Shown here one piece after another: positions 10,668-23,477 of a stretch of DNA of 64,000 bases. The position numbers and the translations under genes were made by a program. The notes under the pieces were generated by a model that worked only from the letters and a program-made list of their open reading frames with translations, ran no database searches and was not told where the DNA came from. Numbering within the stretch: the first letter of the stretch is position 1; the number at the start of each line of letters is the position of its first letter. The DNA is from Charina bottae (taxonomy: Eukaryota; Chordata; Lepidosauria; Squamata; Charinaidae): positions 3,569,001 through 3,633,000 of the forward strand of contig JALMGJ010000029.1 of assembly GCA_023362775.1 (NCBI GenBank), in the 5' to 3' direction.

Positions 10668-13600
10668 CAAGATAACAATACAATACAGTGAAACAGCTGA
10701 AAAGCCCACAAAACAGTGTTGGATGAAATATATTTGAAAATAACTGGTGTCAAACTCAGTTTAGACCAAAAGCCTGGGGAAATAAAAATGACCATGATCT
10801 GCCTCCAGGCTAGCGTAAAGGGTATGTGTATCTCAGATTCATAGAGCATATGGATGGATTTATGGCATCAGATATCTTCTCTGATCCTTGCTCACTGCAA
10901 ACAGGAGAAATTCACTGATGAAAGGAAAGGCCTGCAGGAATACACATCAGGCTAATTGGTTCTGAAGTGGATAATCCTGGTTGATGATCACTTAAGGACT
11001 GGAAGGTTTTAGAATGCGGTGAATACTGGCATATATAACACCTAAAAATACCCGTGCTATCATGGATATATAATTCTAAAAGAGCTATGTATATGTTGAT
11101 GATTTCCACTTTTTGGAACTTTCTCCTAGTAGAAATTCAATCAGCCGCATCCCTCCTAGGCTTCAGGAAAACTTTGAAGACCTCCTTGTTCCACACACAC
11201 AGGAGGAAGATGTGCTGTGATTTGGAGGTGGGGTTGTAGGAGCATGACATTTACATTTATTGCTGTTTATTTCTTTGATTTTTAAAGGTACAATATGTAT
11301 GTATGTATTTGGGGGGTTTGGATTATCTTTTCTATGCATACTCTTAAATTTTTGATGCTCCAGATGGGTTTGGACCAACTTGTACCAATTTGCAGCATAG
11401 CTCTTCTCTGATTTAGCATTTTATTGGGTGGAATCACCCTGATTTGAACTGATTCAAACATCCTGATCAAATCTGATGGATTTTCCAAATCCATTTGAAC
11501 ATTTGATCAATTTCCTGAATCAATGTGAGTAACTGAATCAAATTAGGTCCAATTCATACAATTCTAACATATATGTACAAGTCAACTATTTTGTCTATAA
11601 CAATATTTGAGAGCTTGCTTCACTTGCTGAAGTGAATGGCTTCTAAAATCTAAAATAATTCCATATTTAATCAGATTCTTTGTACCTACTCTCAAACCTC
11701 CTAGTTTGAAATGTCCTTCCTGCCTCCTTAAAAACCAAACAAACAATGCTTCTTTCTAAAATTGATAACAATGCATTGTTAAAGATGGAGCCACACCTTT
11801 AAAATCTACTCTGTCCCTATTATTGTAATCAAAACCATTGCAGTGAAATGAGATTTTTTTCCCTCAGGCTACTACAAAAGACTAGCAGCTTTAAATGAAG
11901 TTGCTTCTTAGAACATACTTGATTTGCTATTTCCTGCCAAAATGCCACCCTCTTCAATGCACCATGCAATTAAATATTTACATATCAGCAGGAAGGATCA
12001 ATGATTGCTCAATACACAAAGGAATCAATATCACCTGAAGGCCACAAATGGCAGAAAGGCTAGCACAATAAACTTTAGCAAAGATGAAAGAGGAAGAATC
12101 TTTAGACAAAAGAAAGGAGCAGTTACAAGCATTAGCATTCAGATTACCTTCTTTGACCCGGCTGTTGCACAGCTCATGTAGCTGGTATTGCCAAACATTT
12201 CTAGACTTTCATTTGTTAATGCCAATGTAGCCTCTTACAGGGCCATTTTGTGTGTTTCCAGGGAAGAAGGTCGTGGTGTCCAATTTATTTACTGTAGGAC
12301 CACAGATGCTGATGGCACAGAAGCCCCATCAGGCCTCATATTGCAAAGGAAATGAATGCAAAAATCTGTTCAGGTTGCTTCACCCACATTCACATATTCA
12401 GGCATACAGAATGTGTTTACTAGATCCAAGGAACACACAAACATGCAGCATATAAAACACACCCATTATGCTCTTGTTTTAGTTTGATGGGATAATCACA
12501 ACTTTTTTCCCTTCCCCATTTTTACCAAAATAAATTGAACTAGAAGACTCAAAGGATATGTGGGGCTTAGCTGAGATCTTACAGTCAAGTTCAAACATAG
12601 TTTAACTGTGATTCCCCCATTGTAAATGCAAAGTAAATGCAATTTAAAAGCAGCTTAAACCAAGCATGAAAGACCAAAAAGTCAAAGTTGAGATTCCATG
12701 CATCTGGTTTCAATATGTATTTTCTTGCTAGTTGGACAAGTGATTTTTTTATTAGTTGTATTTTTAGAATTCAGGATCAGTATACTTACTAAAAAAAACC
12801 TCAAACCCCTTTCATTCAGAATTTTTGAGGCATTCCAATTACACTTAAAGAGATAATTTGTTAGAAACAACAACTACAAAGTTATTTCCTGACTCTACAA
12901 ATGTCAAAACAAGATTGCTTTCTCCTGTCACAAGTGGTGGCTGTGGTGGTGATGGCGGGAGTAGTACTTATAGTAGTAATTCTAAGTAAATGCTTGCTTT
13001 ATTAATTCTGGCTAGTTGTAAAATTGATGGAACAGAGGCATAATTAGCTACAGAAAGTCACCGCACTTTATTACAATCACAGCCACATTTGGTTCATGAA
13101 GTTCTGTCAGAGAAAACACTCACACTGTTTTCAGCTGCCACAGTAATGCCAAACCACTGTGTAAATGAAGCAACAGAAAATCCACAAGGACCTGAAATGC
13201 AACCTTTATTCCACTTCACTTGGCACCAGCCTTCAGAGGGTTCCCTCAAAATACAAACACCTTCAATTAACTCCCAAGGAAAAAGACAGAGAGAGAGAGA
13301 GAAAAAAAACTAATTTTTTTACTTACTGTATGTGTTGAGTTAGGAGGAAAAGCAGTTCTCTGTAGTTTTTACCTTAGATCCAGGTTGCATTCTAAATTAG
13401 TTGCACGCATCAGCCTGAAAAAGCTTATTGGCTTTTTTTTAACCGTGTGACAAGAAATTTATGCTGCTAGACAACCGTTCCAGACAGATGCTGAACTTCA
13501 GATTTAAAGGACAGTAATGGATTAACTCCCCACCCCCACCCCCATGCTCTGTCATTTCTCCTACACCTGGGTGGATCTCTCAAGTCTCATTGGAATGATT

Positions 13601-14944
13601 TGAATCTGTGGTTTTAAAATTTGGAGAGCGAGAAAGGCTTGCCATTGCCACACTTGTTTCCCATTTAGAAGCTTACATACATTGTGTAATTGTGTATGGA
13701 GGTAGTCTGGCTTGCAGATGTGCGTAGCCCCAATGGAGTGCACTAGATTCAAGGCAGATGGCTTGTAGCAGGCACAAATAAAATGGCAAGAAGACTGATG
13801 TGATTAAAACAGCAGGCCTCCTGGTTTATACTGGGGTCACATTAGAATCCCTGGGAAAGCACAGTTAACAAACTGGGTGGGTGGGTGGGTGGGTGGGTGG
13901 AGGAGAAGATGTAGTAGAAAGCAATAAATAACCACTGGATGATCATGTTGATCAGCTTATGCAATTTTGGAATCCTCAGTGCAATAATTATTGTCAATAA
14001 ATCTTTTCCTTCCCTGGAATTTTCTTGCAAGTATGCATCTGTTTAAAACCATACAGACTCTCCGTCCATTTGGAGTCTCCTAAAGGAACCACCATGGAAA
14101 CTGTATCATAGGCCACTATAAAATGTATGACTTTGGGGAGCGGCATTAGAACTTATTTGAAGACGTCTCCATTACCGGACCTAATTCACTGTGAAACGAA
14201 AAGGAAGGTAGGTGAGAAGCAGCAATCAGGTCATTGGGGGTTTGCTTTGACAGTAATCAAAGGAGGACCCCAGAAAAAGCATTGAAGACTTTTCCTTTTT
14301 TTAATGCATGCAGTAGAGAGACAGCAGCTCTATTCGATAGTCTTTGTATGTGTTCATTCCATATGCATATGAAGAAGAAAAGTGTAATATTGTCTGCTGA
14401 TTTCTGGTTAGTGGCGTTAGTGGGACCTTCCAGTCTTGGTATGCCAAGAAGGGGAAGAGGAAGGAGAAGGAGACCAACATCCGCTGGCATCCTGTTCAGG
14501 TCCCAAACTTCACATGGTGATCTAAAGAAGTCTACAGAGATTCCCCTTCAGATTCTCTGGTCAATGTGGAGAATTTTGTGGTGGAGATAAGGAACACCAA
14601 CTGAGAAGTAAAGCACACTTTTGTAGATAGATACAGTGTGTTACTGATCTGGTTTTGTTACGGACCCTGGGTTATGGTGTATTGCTGCTTTTTGAAGAAG
14701 AATACTGGGTGCTGCCTAAGGAAAACACCACATACATTCATGTTATAATAAGACTGTTATAATAATGAGGCAAAATTAAACATCTGTGGTCTTGGCAATT
14801 TAACCAGGGTAATGCTAAATGGGCACCACAGTGTTCTCAATCAGACCAATGGCAACACAATACAAGAAACTTCATCGTCACCCTGATTTTTCCCCCATTA
14901 TTGATGTAGCTACATTATCATGTCTTTTTATTATTCCTGATTGG
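10668..14944. other. Mostly unique AT-rich DNA
   Basis: No gene is recognised. A stretch near 11400-11560 is dense in degenerate GATTCAAA/TTTGAATC words. A (GGGT)n run lies at 13873-13901. Open frames of up to 118 codons (14234-14590) show no recognisable domain. Confidence 0.55.
13873..13901 (+). repeat. (GGGT)n microsatellite
   Basis: About seven GGGT units. Runs of GGG at 4-bp spacing could form a G-quadruplex on the plus strand. Confidence 0.9.
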
Positions 14945-14957
14945 CTAACATCCCTTA

Positions 14958-15293
14958 GGTAAAGGTAAAGGTACCCCCCGCACATTTGTGCAGTCGTGTC
15001 CGACTCTAGGGGCCGGTGCTCATCTCCGTTTGTTAGCCAAAGAGCCAGCCACTTGTCCGAAGATGCTTCCACGGTCATGTGGCCGCATGACACGCGCAGA
15101 ACGCTGTTACCTACCCACCGAAGCGGTACCTATTCATCTACTTTCATTTTCATGCTTTCAAATTGCTAGGTTGGCAAGAGCTGGGGCTAGTGCGGGAGCT
15201 CATTCCGCACGCAGGGCTAGGGATTCAAACCTCCGAACTTGCGATCTTCCGATCGACAATCCTGGCGTCTTACCCACTGAGCCACCACGCCCC
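14958..15293 (-). mobile_element. tRNA-derived SINE with BovB-like 3' end, full length
   Basis: Same family as 6465-6806, complete from the CCTTTACC tail to the GGCGTGGTGGCTCAG head. Flanked by a 13-bp target duplication, CTAACATCCCTTA (14945-14957 and about 15293-15305), one to two bases being ambiguous with the SINE end. Confidence 0.93.
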
Positions 15294-15319
15294 TAACATC
15301 CCTTAAGGAATGGGAATAT

Positions 15320-15349
15320 TTTTTGTTGTTCAGTCATTTAGTTGTGTCC
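15320..15349 (-). mobile_element. BovB 3'-terminal remnant (about 30 bp)
   Basis: TTGTTGTTCAGTCATTTAG followed by TTGTGTCC matches the extreme 3' end of BovB seen at 47057-47095, read on the minus strand. Confidence 0.5.
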
Positions 15350-15376
15350 TATATATATATTTATATATATATAAAT

Positions 15377-15670
15377 TCCCTTCTCACCCCTATGGTATGT
15401 ATCTTTCTCAACCTCGGGTCCTCTGCCAGAGGCCTGGGAGTTTGAGGGTTCTGCACAGCATCTTAGCTGTTCCTAGCACTGCACTCTTCTGGACAGAGAG
15501 CTCGGATGTTGCTCCTGGGATCTGTTCGGGCCACTCTCCCAGCTTAGGAGTCACAGCCCCGAGTGCTCCTACCACCACTTTCCACATCCTCTCTAGTTCC
15601 TCCTTCAGGTGCTGGTACTTCTCCAGCTTCTCATACTCTTTCTTCCTGATGTTGCTGTCACTTGGCACCG
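15377..15670 (-). pseudogene. R4-type LINE, endonuclease tail fragment
   Basis: On the minus strand the frame reads VPSDSNIRKKEYEKLEKYQ, then LKEELERMWK, and ends near KLPGLW. It aligns with the end of the R4 element at 4930-5200 and is better preserved there, keeping AVPSDSNIRKK. Only the last ~90 codons and the 3' UTR survive. Its 5' limit is exactly a (CATA)n run (15672-15705). Confidence 0.8.
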
Positions 15671-15671
15671 C

Positions 15672-15705
15672 TACATACATACATACATACATACATACAT
15701 ACATA
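15672..15705 (+). repeat. (CATA)n microsatellite at the R4 truncation point
   Basis: Eight to nine CATA units sit directly at the 5' break of the minus-strand R4 fragment. Confidence 0.9.
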
Positions 15706-15804
15706 GTTGGAAATGAAAACTTCTATGATTCAAGCCATGGAAATAAAACATTTAATGAAGCACTTAAGAGGGAGGCCATAATAAACTTGTGATAATTGGG
15801 AATT

Positions 15805-15862
15805 ATTGTAACCTGCCCAGAGTCCCTTGTGTGGGAGATGGGCGGGGAATAAATTGAAATAA

Positions 15863-15893
<31 letters not shown>

Positions 15894-15895
15894 GA
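15805..15895 (+). mobile_element. L2 3' end, severely truncated
   Basis: TAACCTGCCCAGAGTCCC, then GTGGGAGATGGGCGGGGAA, then (AAAT)n. Only about 90 bp of the 3' end is present. Confidence 0.75.
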
Positions 15896-16149
15896 AAATG
15901 GTTCTATCATGACAACTTCATTGAATATGCTGCTTACAAAGAGATTTGTACAAAGGAATTTAATAAAAGAATATTGATGCAAATGAAGGCAGCTTTCCAG
16001 AGGGCAAGAAAGGGTTTGGGGGGGAGGACCCCATTTGCAGTTTTTTTTCGCAATGTCAGTATTAGGGTGCAAGGTAGAACTTCTGGATCGAGTACTCTGA
16101 AATTGGGTTCCAGCAAATGTTTTCTGGGTATTTAATTCAAGGGCTTCAA

Positions 16150-16365
16150 GACCCAGTTTGTTGTGGTGGTTAAGGCCCCAGGCTAGAAACTGAGAGACTG
16201 TAAGTTCCAGTTCTACCATAGGCACCAAGCCAGTTGGGTGACTTTGGGCCAGTCACCCACTCTGAGCCCTAGGAAGAAAAAGGCAAGGGCAAGTCAGTTC
16301 TAAAAACGTGACCAAGAAAACTGCATGGGCATGTCCAGGCAATCACCAGGAGTCAAGATACACAC
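16150..16365 (+). mobile_element. Sauria-type tRNA-SINE, variant tail
   Basis: The head GTTGTGGTGGTTAAGGC and core GTTGGGTGACTTTGGGCCA are followed by a tail block with CCAAGAAAACTGCATGGGC and GGCAATCACCAGGAGTCA, shared with the copy at 23478-23715 but absent from the one at 9033. Confidence 0.75.
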
Positions 16366-18246
16366 ACAAACACAAATAATAGTTCATGCTGTATCTGCTG
16401 ATAGGAATACGGTTGCCTTCCTGGCACCCTTCAGATTTATTTGTAGACAAAGGACATTGAGGACTTTCTCATCTATATGAAACTAAATGCTTTCATTTGG
16501 TGCTGGGGGATTTCTCACTGTCCAAGGACATATGGCTTGCTTAACAATACTTTGCTCCATGTTGGCGCTACAGTAAAAACAGGATAGAAATGTGTAAGGT
16601 ATCAATTTTTGAAAAGGCTATTTTTATTACTGATAAAAAATGACACAGTATGTGTCTCTTTGGCATACATTTCATAATATTTTACAAATTTAGACCATTT
16701 TTATGTGTAATATGATATTTTGTTATTAAATATGTGCAATATATTTAGGTGATTTAAATTAATTGAACATGTTAATTTGTTGGTTTGTTTGTTGTATTTT
16801 TCTTGCTTTGTTTAGCTAATAATTTAATATTTATATTGTCTGTTGGATGGCTGTAGATTACTATTTTTTAAATTTCTTTTATTTATTTGGGGAGGTGTTT
16901 GTAAGTTGCATTCTGAGTATTTTTTTTTATAAAAAATGCAGTATTTTTAAAAAATACAGAATAAACAGTATGATGGTCTTACCATTGCCACTATGTATTT
17001 CTGCTGATTCCTGTTATAATCTTTGATTAAATAGGTTTTCACGTTTTTGAAGCATTATTAGCACTTTTTTAAAACAAATGTTTGATCAGAGACATTTGTT
17101 TGGTGCCAGATTTGGAAGTGTTCCTGTGATCAGGAAAAGCTAAAGCTCAACTTATTTTTTTCCATTTTTAAAATGAATGTTTCTACATATTGTGCAATTA
17201 AGCTTTTTTACCAGATATAAAAATGATAGATACATTTTTTAAAAAATGGTAATGTAGAAAAAAAAGAATGAACAAAGATCAAACTGCAAAACAAACATAT
17301 GAAGGAAGGGGGAATACCCATTCCCATGAGAGAATGGAAAGACCATGAAAGTCTTGGTTGGATTGAACCGATGAGATCCTTGAAAGAGCGAAGTGAGAAA
17401 GCTAGCAAAAGGCAATGCATGGAATGGGAGATAGATGTGGTGGAAGCAAGGATGGCTGGCAAGGATAGAAAGATATGAAGAAGTATGGTTAATGGATCAG
17501 ATATGCACACTTCTTATCTCATGCCTTTAATTTGGTTTAATATTTCTTATTTCTTTTGTGGGCTCTGAATAACACTGCTTACCTCTAAAGGGAATAATGT
17601 GATAGAGATGGATGGATGGATGGATAGAAGACACATGATATTGCTACAAAGCACCTGATATTATAATATTAGCTTCTCTTTTTTTTCTCATTTGCCTTTT
17701 ATTTGCAATCAGTTTTGTGCAAACCTAGCCAAGCAAAACCTTTCATATATGCAGCCACTTCAAACAATATGAAAAAAGCCAGGCCTATATGTGCTTTATG
17801 ACCAATAATGCACTCATGCCTTGTTATCCTCAGGTTTAGTGAACAATTTTGTTCCGTTGGTAGTATTGAAGAAAAATTCAAGCATCCCTTGGGTGGGATT
17901 CTGTAAGTGGAAGGGGAGAGACTTTATCCTTTCACCTAGACAACAAATTGTCTTTGGCCAGTCTTTCTCAAAATGTACATTTTTTCTCTGTTTCTCTAAA
18001 TTTTTAATGCATTGATATTCTGAAAGTGAAAATTTCAGAGATGTGAAGGCTTAAGAACTAAGTTTGGATTAGTAAATTATTCCAGGAGATGTTCATCAGC
18101 TCAATTTGTACTGCAATCTATAATTACTGGATGTCTGAAGCTGCCTATCTAGGCTCTCAACTAGCCATAAAGTAATTTCACTTTGGAGTGATGCATAATA
18201 CATGGTTCCACAAGATACAGTAACATGCACAAATTTAAGGGAGGTT
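16366..18246. other. Unique AT-rich DNA
   Basis: No gene is recognised. Contains a short (GGAT)n run at about 17607-17627. Confidence 0.55.
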
Positions 18247-18257
18247 CTTGAGCAAGA

Positions 18258-19277
18258 TGGGAGATGGGAGTACCAGACCACCTTACCTGTCTCCTGAGAA
18301 ACCTGTATGTGGGTCAAGAAGCAACAGTTAGAACTGGACATGGAACAACCGACTGGTTCAAAATTGGGAAAGAAGTATGACAAGGCTGTATATTATCACC
18401 CTGCTTATTTAACTTATATGCAGAGTACATCATGAGAAATGCCGGGCTGGATGAATCACAAGCTGGAGTTAAGATTGCCGGGAGAAATATCAACAACCTC
18501 AGATATGCAGACGATACCACCCTAATGGCAGAAAGTGAAGAGGAACTAAAGAGCCTCTTGATGAGGGTGAAAGAGGAGAGTGCAAAAGCTGGCTTGAAAC
18601 TCAACATTAAAAAACCCAGATCATGGCATCTGGTCCCATCACTTCCTGGCAAATAGAAGGGGAAGAAATGGAAGCAGTGACAGATTTTATTTTCTTGGGC
18701 TCCAAGATCACCGCAGACGGTGACTGCAGCCATGAAATTAAAAGACGCTTGCTCCTTGGGAGGAAAGCTATGGCAAACCTAGACAGCATATTAAAAGCAG
18801 AGACATCACCTTGCCGACAAAGGTCCGTATAGTTAAAGCTATAGTTTTTCCAGTAGTAATGTATGGCTGTGAGAGTTGGACCATAAGGAAGGCTGAGCGC
18901 CGAAGAATTAATGCTTTCGAACTGTGGTGCTAGAGAAGACTCTTGAGAGTCCCTTGGACTGCAAGGAGGTCAAATCAGTCAATCCTAAAGGAAATCAACC
19001 CTGACTGCTCATTGGAAGGACAGATGCTGAAGCTGAAGCTCAAATACTTTGGCCACCCAATGCGAAGAGAGGACTCACTGGAAAAGACCCTGATGCTGGG
19101 AAAAACTGAAGGCAAAAGGAGAAGGGGACGGCAGAGGATGAGATGGTTAGATAGCATCACCGATGTAATGAACATGAATTTGAGTAAACTCTGAGAGACA
19201 GTGGAGGACAGGAAGGCCTGGCCATGAGGTCACGAAGAGTCGGACACGACTAAACGACTGAACAACAACAACAACAA
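18258..19277 (+). pseudogene. BovB (RTE clade) LINE, 5'-truncated
   Basis: The plus strand encodes the second half of the BovB RT: RNAGLDESQAGVKIAGRN, NNLRYADDTTLMAESEEEL with the catalytic YADD, GLKLNIKK, then SGPITSWQIEGEEME and FIFLGSKITADGDCSHEIK. A C-terminal region of the RVPWTARRSNQSILKEI type follows and ends in (CAA)n. A few frameshifts inactivate it (for example near 18615 and at the stop at about 18931). An 11-bp target duplication, CTTGAGCAAGA (18247-18257 and 19278-19288), fixes both ends and shows a typical truncated insertion. BovB is known for horizontal transfer between squamates and ruminants. Confidence 0.93.
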
Positions 19278-19992
19278 CTTGAGCAAGAGGAAAAATAACA
19301 CAGTCCTAATGGTCTATCTCAGTTCTGCAAAATGGGCACAAACCACTTTAACGTTTCACTTTGAAGACTGAAGGCAATGTGATCTGCCTCAATGTTTGAA
19401 GCAAAACTTGACTGGCCGTATTGTGCTTGAGCGGAAAGACCACTGAAGGTACACCGGACAAGTGGCTACTCTAAGCTGGGAATTAAAGTGTTACTTTAAT
19501 TCACTTTCTGAACCTGTTTAAAACTGATTCAGCCCATCAGTGGCACTGCCCTGTTAGAATCCAGATTCTTTTTTTTCCATTCTATGAAGACAATCCACAC
19601 ATACTGTAAGGCCAACCATTACAGTATCCTTTGTTGTAGCCCCAAATTACATTTCCTTCTGTCAGTGGGAGTAACAATTCATATGTATACGTGTGCACCA
19701 AGATAGCCACAAAAATACCTGTGATTTCATGCTAAATTTACATTTATATCAGGGATGGGAAAGTCACAGCTCAAAGGCAAACATCACCCTGTTGCCTCCA
19801 AATGTGTCCATGGAGGTCAGGAGTGTCTGCAGGGAGTGGTAAAAAAGGCCACGATAACTGAAAATCTGTTTTTATTGCATGCGCTCTGATTGCACTGTCG
19901 CAGCCTCCATCTTGACTGTTTTTGGCCACACCCTGCAGACAAGACCCACAATTTCAGGCCTGATTCTTTTTTCTTTTTTCTTTCTTTTTTCT

Positions 19993-20343
19993 TTATTAAA
20001 TTTATATTACCGCCCATCTCCCCTATCGGGGACCCCGGTAGAAACATAATTAAAAAATAAATATAAAATTACAATACATACATAATATAGAATCCAAGTA
20101 TAAAATTGTTAAAAATGGAATACTGGGAGGCTTCATGGGACCAGCCATCCCCAAGAGGAACTCTTGGCATTTCCCTCCCAGGCAAGGCGGCAGAACCAGG
20201 TCTTTAAGCCTTTCCGGAAGGTTGGGAGCGAGGAAACCAGCCTCAGCTCCGGGGGTTAAATATTCCAAAGGGCAGGCGCTACTGCAGAGAAGGCCCGCCT
20301 CCTGGACCCCGCTAGGTGGAACTCTTTGGTCGATGGGGTCCCA
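19993..20343 (-). pseudogene. L2 LINE 3' fragment
   Basis: The minus-strand frame (20050-20268) aligns with the end of the L2 frame at 8.2 kb (LPERLKDLVLPPCLGGK against LKKLKTWLCQQAWGGK). It is followed by the CCGGGGTCCCC..GGGGAGATGGGCGG end and a T-rich tail. Confidence 0.75.
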
Positions 20344-21490
20344 TTTTTGGTCTTTGTATGGGATGGGTGAAGGGGTGAAATGTATGCCTTAAACCTTATG
20401 AAGGCAAAAATCTTTGGGCTGATTTTTCCCATTTGGGCAGAATCTTGAAAGGAAAAATCATAACTTAAGCTAACTCATAAAGCACCCATTTCATATCTCC
20501 CACCCCAAAAATTGCAAAATGAATGGGCCAAATATTGTAGCTCACTCACTTCAGTTGATGCCATAAAGTTAGAAGACACTTCCCTGTGACACCCCCAGGC
20601 AGAGAACAAAGAATGAATGGCTTCCCTACAGGCCAAAGAGTTTTGTCCACCCCAAAGTTGCACAAATCAACTGTTGTAGTTTTTAAAAGAAAAAAGTGAT
20701 GGCAGCACTGCTGACAACTAATCCTGATTGTGTAACCATATTCCCCAAATGAGTTTTGATGCATTTGCTCAGTATTAACTGTTATATTTGGCAACAGTGA
20801 CCATTGCTGCAGACCTACAAGAAGAGAAAAGAAACGCTGCTGGATTGGCCTCAACATCCTTCTATTCCAGCAGTCTGCTCCCACAGCAGCCTCGGGGAAA
20901 GACAGAAGTAGGAAGAAAGGCAACCTTGCTCTTCTACTTGTATTCCCTGGAAAACAGGGCAGTAATATTGAGGAGGATCAGTAACCAGTGATAGCCTCCC
21001 AGAATTTGTCTTCTTCTGTTTAACACGGTGACCTCAATAGGACACTTTATAACTGCAGCCTTGTGGATATAACACAAAATCTTCAGCAAATTCTACTGCA
21101 TGCAATTAGCTTTCCCATTTCTAGTTGGAATATGTCATATTCTTAATGACAGCCCTTGCAATGCCCAGTTCTAATCATGTCAGTGCTTTTCCAGAAAGAA
21201 AACACTTCGTACATCCTCAAATTATAATAGTAGAAATATAAGACCATGACCCTACATAATGGCTGCCTCTGGTTTGCTGGATCCACTATCCCAAATCACT
21301 AAGATTGACACTGGAGGCTACATTGGGTCCCTGGAGGTAAGACTGTTGGGGTGTGAAGGCAACAGATAGATGTCTCCTTACCCTTCAGATGGTCCCTTCC
21401 ATACCAAAGGATTGCATTCATCCAACACCAGTTGTTGTACACTTGGTGCCCTCATGATTTATGGGGCTCTAGGAAGCCTATCCAAAGTGG
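20344..21490. other. Unique DNA
   Basis: No repeat or gene is recognised. Short frames at 20546-20991 have no recognisable domain. Confidence 0.5.
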
Positions 21491-21815
21491 GCGGTGTAGT
21501 AGTGAAGGTACCAGGCTAGGAACAGGATGCCCAGGTTCTAGCCTCTCCTCAGCCATGGAAGCATAATGGATGACTTTGGGCCATCCTTCCCTTTCAGCCC
21601 AAGAGCCAGTGTGGTATGGTGGGGAAGGCATGGGACCAGGGCATGGGGACCCAGCTTCTAATCCCCCTCAGTCACAGAAGCTCCCTGGGGGACTCTGGAG
21701 CAGTCCCTCTTTCTCAACCCACCTGACTTCACAATGTTGCTTGCTGTGGAGAAAAAGTAAGGAAGGAGTGAACAGAACGTTGCCTTCTGTTGTCAGAGCA
21801 AAGGCAGGATATAGT
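21491..21815 (+). mobile_element. Two old Sauria-type SINE copies in tandem
   Basis: A diverged head and core (GGTGTAGTAGTGAAGGTACC, ATGACTTTGGGCCA) is cut off and followed at 21605 by a second copy (GTGTGGTATGGTGGGGAAGG..CTCAACCCACCTGACTTCACA..GCAGGATATA). Confidence 0.55.
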
Positions 21816-21838
21816 TCAGTGAACTCACTGAGAAGTAA

Positions 21839-21891
21839 AAAGGTAAAGGTTCCCCCCGCACATTTGTGCAGTCGTGTCCGACTCTAGGGGC
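21839..21891 (-). mobile_element. 53-bp SINE 3' end with perfect target duplication
   Basis: Only the last 53 bp of the tRNA/BovB-tailed SINE is present (tail, GCACATTTGTGC hairpin, AGTCGTGTCCGACT hairpin, AGGGGC). A 12-bp duplication, CACTGAGAAGTA, flanks it (21827-21838 and 21892-21903). Confidence 0.92.
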
Positions 21892-22293
21892 CACTGAGAA
21901 GTACATACATTAATAATTTAATATATTTGCGTACTACTTTGTATGCTGGTGCCTCTTGTAGCAGTTTGCAGTAAACCAGAAATTAAATACATAATTAAAC
22001 CAATATATTAAAATAATATAAAAAATGTTCCATAGGTTCTTTAATAAGATGGAGGAGGGAAAAAAAAACATTTATGCTAGGAGCATTGAAGAGGTGAGGC
22101 GAAATTATAGTAGGGGGCTCCAGAATTTTAGGATGAGGGAATCCCTCGTAAGGTCTGCCTACCAGCAGCCCCCATTGAATGGTTCTTGGTACAAGCAGCC
22201 ACAGGGTCTACCGTCATTATCTCAGTGACGAACCAGTCTCTAATGTGAAGGAGGCTAATATGGACTCATAACTCATAACCCTTTGATGACTAT

Positions 22294-22376
22294 TAGGTTT
22301 ATTTATTTATTTGTCCAACTTCTATCACCGTCCATCTCCCCGCACAAAGGGGACTCTGGGCGGTTTACAACAAAGA
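22294..22376 (-). mobile_element. L2 3' end, severely truncated
   Basis: (TTTA)n, then a CCGTCCATCTCCCC..GGGGACTCTGGGCGG hairpin, then TTTACAAC. About 80 bp. The GTCCAACTTCTATCACC variant is shared with 54533-54613. Confidence 0.75.
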
Positions 22377-23465
22377 GAGGTTAAGCTCTCTATGAAGTCC
22401 TATTCAGAATCAAGTCCCACAAAAGTCAGTGGACAGTCCTAGATAATTGTCTGCATGACTGTATAAGGATGTAAACTGCAATTCTTTGATGACTCCTAAA
22501 ACCAAAGATGTGCAGCTTGGTTTTGACTCGGCTTGGGGGATAGGAACATGATCCCATCCACTTTTCCCCGCAACTCTCCTGCCATTCTTCCCATTGCTTC
22601 TCTGTTATTTATGAGGCAGGTGACCAACAAACGCTCTCTGCTGCAGGTGAGGGCATGCCGTCAAATTACCAAGTGACATTCTATTTGCAGTATTAATGAA
22701 CAAGGTCAGGCTAAGAATTTATTGGACTTCAGACATGAAAAATGGCCTTTGCCTTTCTTCTGCTCCAGGGAAAGCTGAAACCTGCATCCTCCCCAGCTGG
22801 TTTGCTCCCTGCTTGAAAGCCACACTCGTAAGTTACAGATTTGTGAGCAAAATTAGCTGAGGTTGGTTGGACTTACAGGCACAAAAATGTAACTGTTCAT
22901 ACTGAAAATTTAGGGTCTGAGATGAGATTCTTATTTACAGTATTTATATTTGCTCCTATTCTTTTGTTCCTTTTCTACATTTTGCTTGCTGTTCTCTTCT
23001 ATTACTTATTAGATGAAGAAAAATGTATTTAATCCAACATTTTATACAAACCAAAAAGATTCACAGTTTGCAGGTGAGCTGGTGGATCCCAAGCATAATT
23101 ATAGTCTTTGTTGCACACTCTGAATCTTACAGTTCAAAAGTTGTGCACAGAAATGCACATACATATAGAATGGGAAAATAATGATGATGGTTTTTATAAT
23201 CTAATGATTAGAGATAAAGAGATATGTGAGATTCTTATAATCTAAGATCTTATCATGAAGACTTTCATTTTTAAGAGGACATTTTATTTGAGTTAATGAT
23301 GATTGGGTCAATATTTTTAATTAGGTTATGCTGATTCAAGGGGGATCGGATTTTTAAATTTATGGATTATTTTATGCTTTTAATTATTAACTGCCCAAGT
23401 CAATCAATCGGGGCAGTATAAAAATTTGTAAAATAATTAGGAAGTAATAAAAATAATGGCAGATT
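22377..23465. other. Unique AT-rich DNA
   Basis: No gene recognised. Text at 23390-23440 (AACTGCCCAAGTCAATCAA..GGGGCAGT) may be a decayed LINE tail. Confidence 0.45.
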
Positions 23466-23477
23466 AGATTATAAGAA

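Noticed and set aside
14234..14590. 118-codon frame starting MGVCFDSNQRR
   Set aside because: No domain, no splice or promoter context, and an overlapping minus-strand frame of similar quality.
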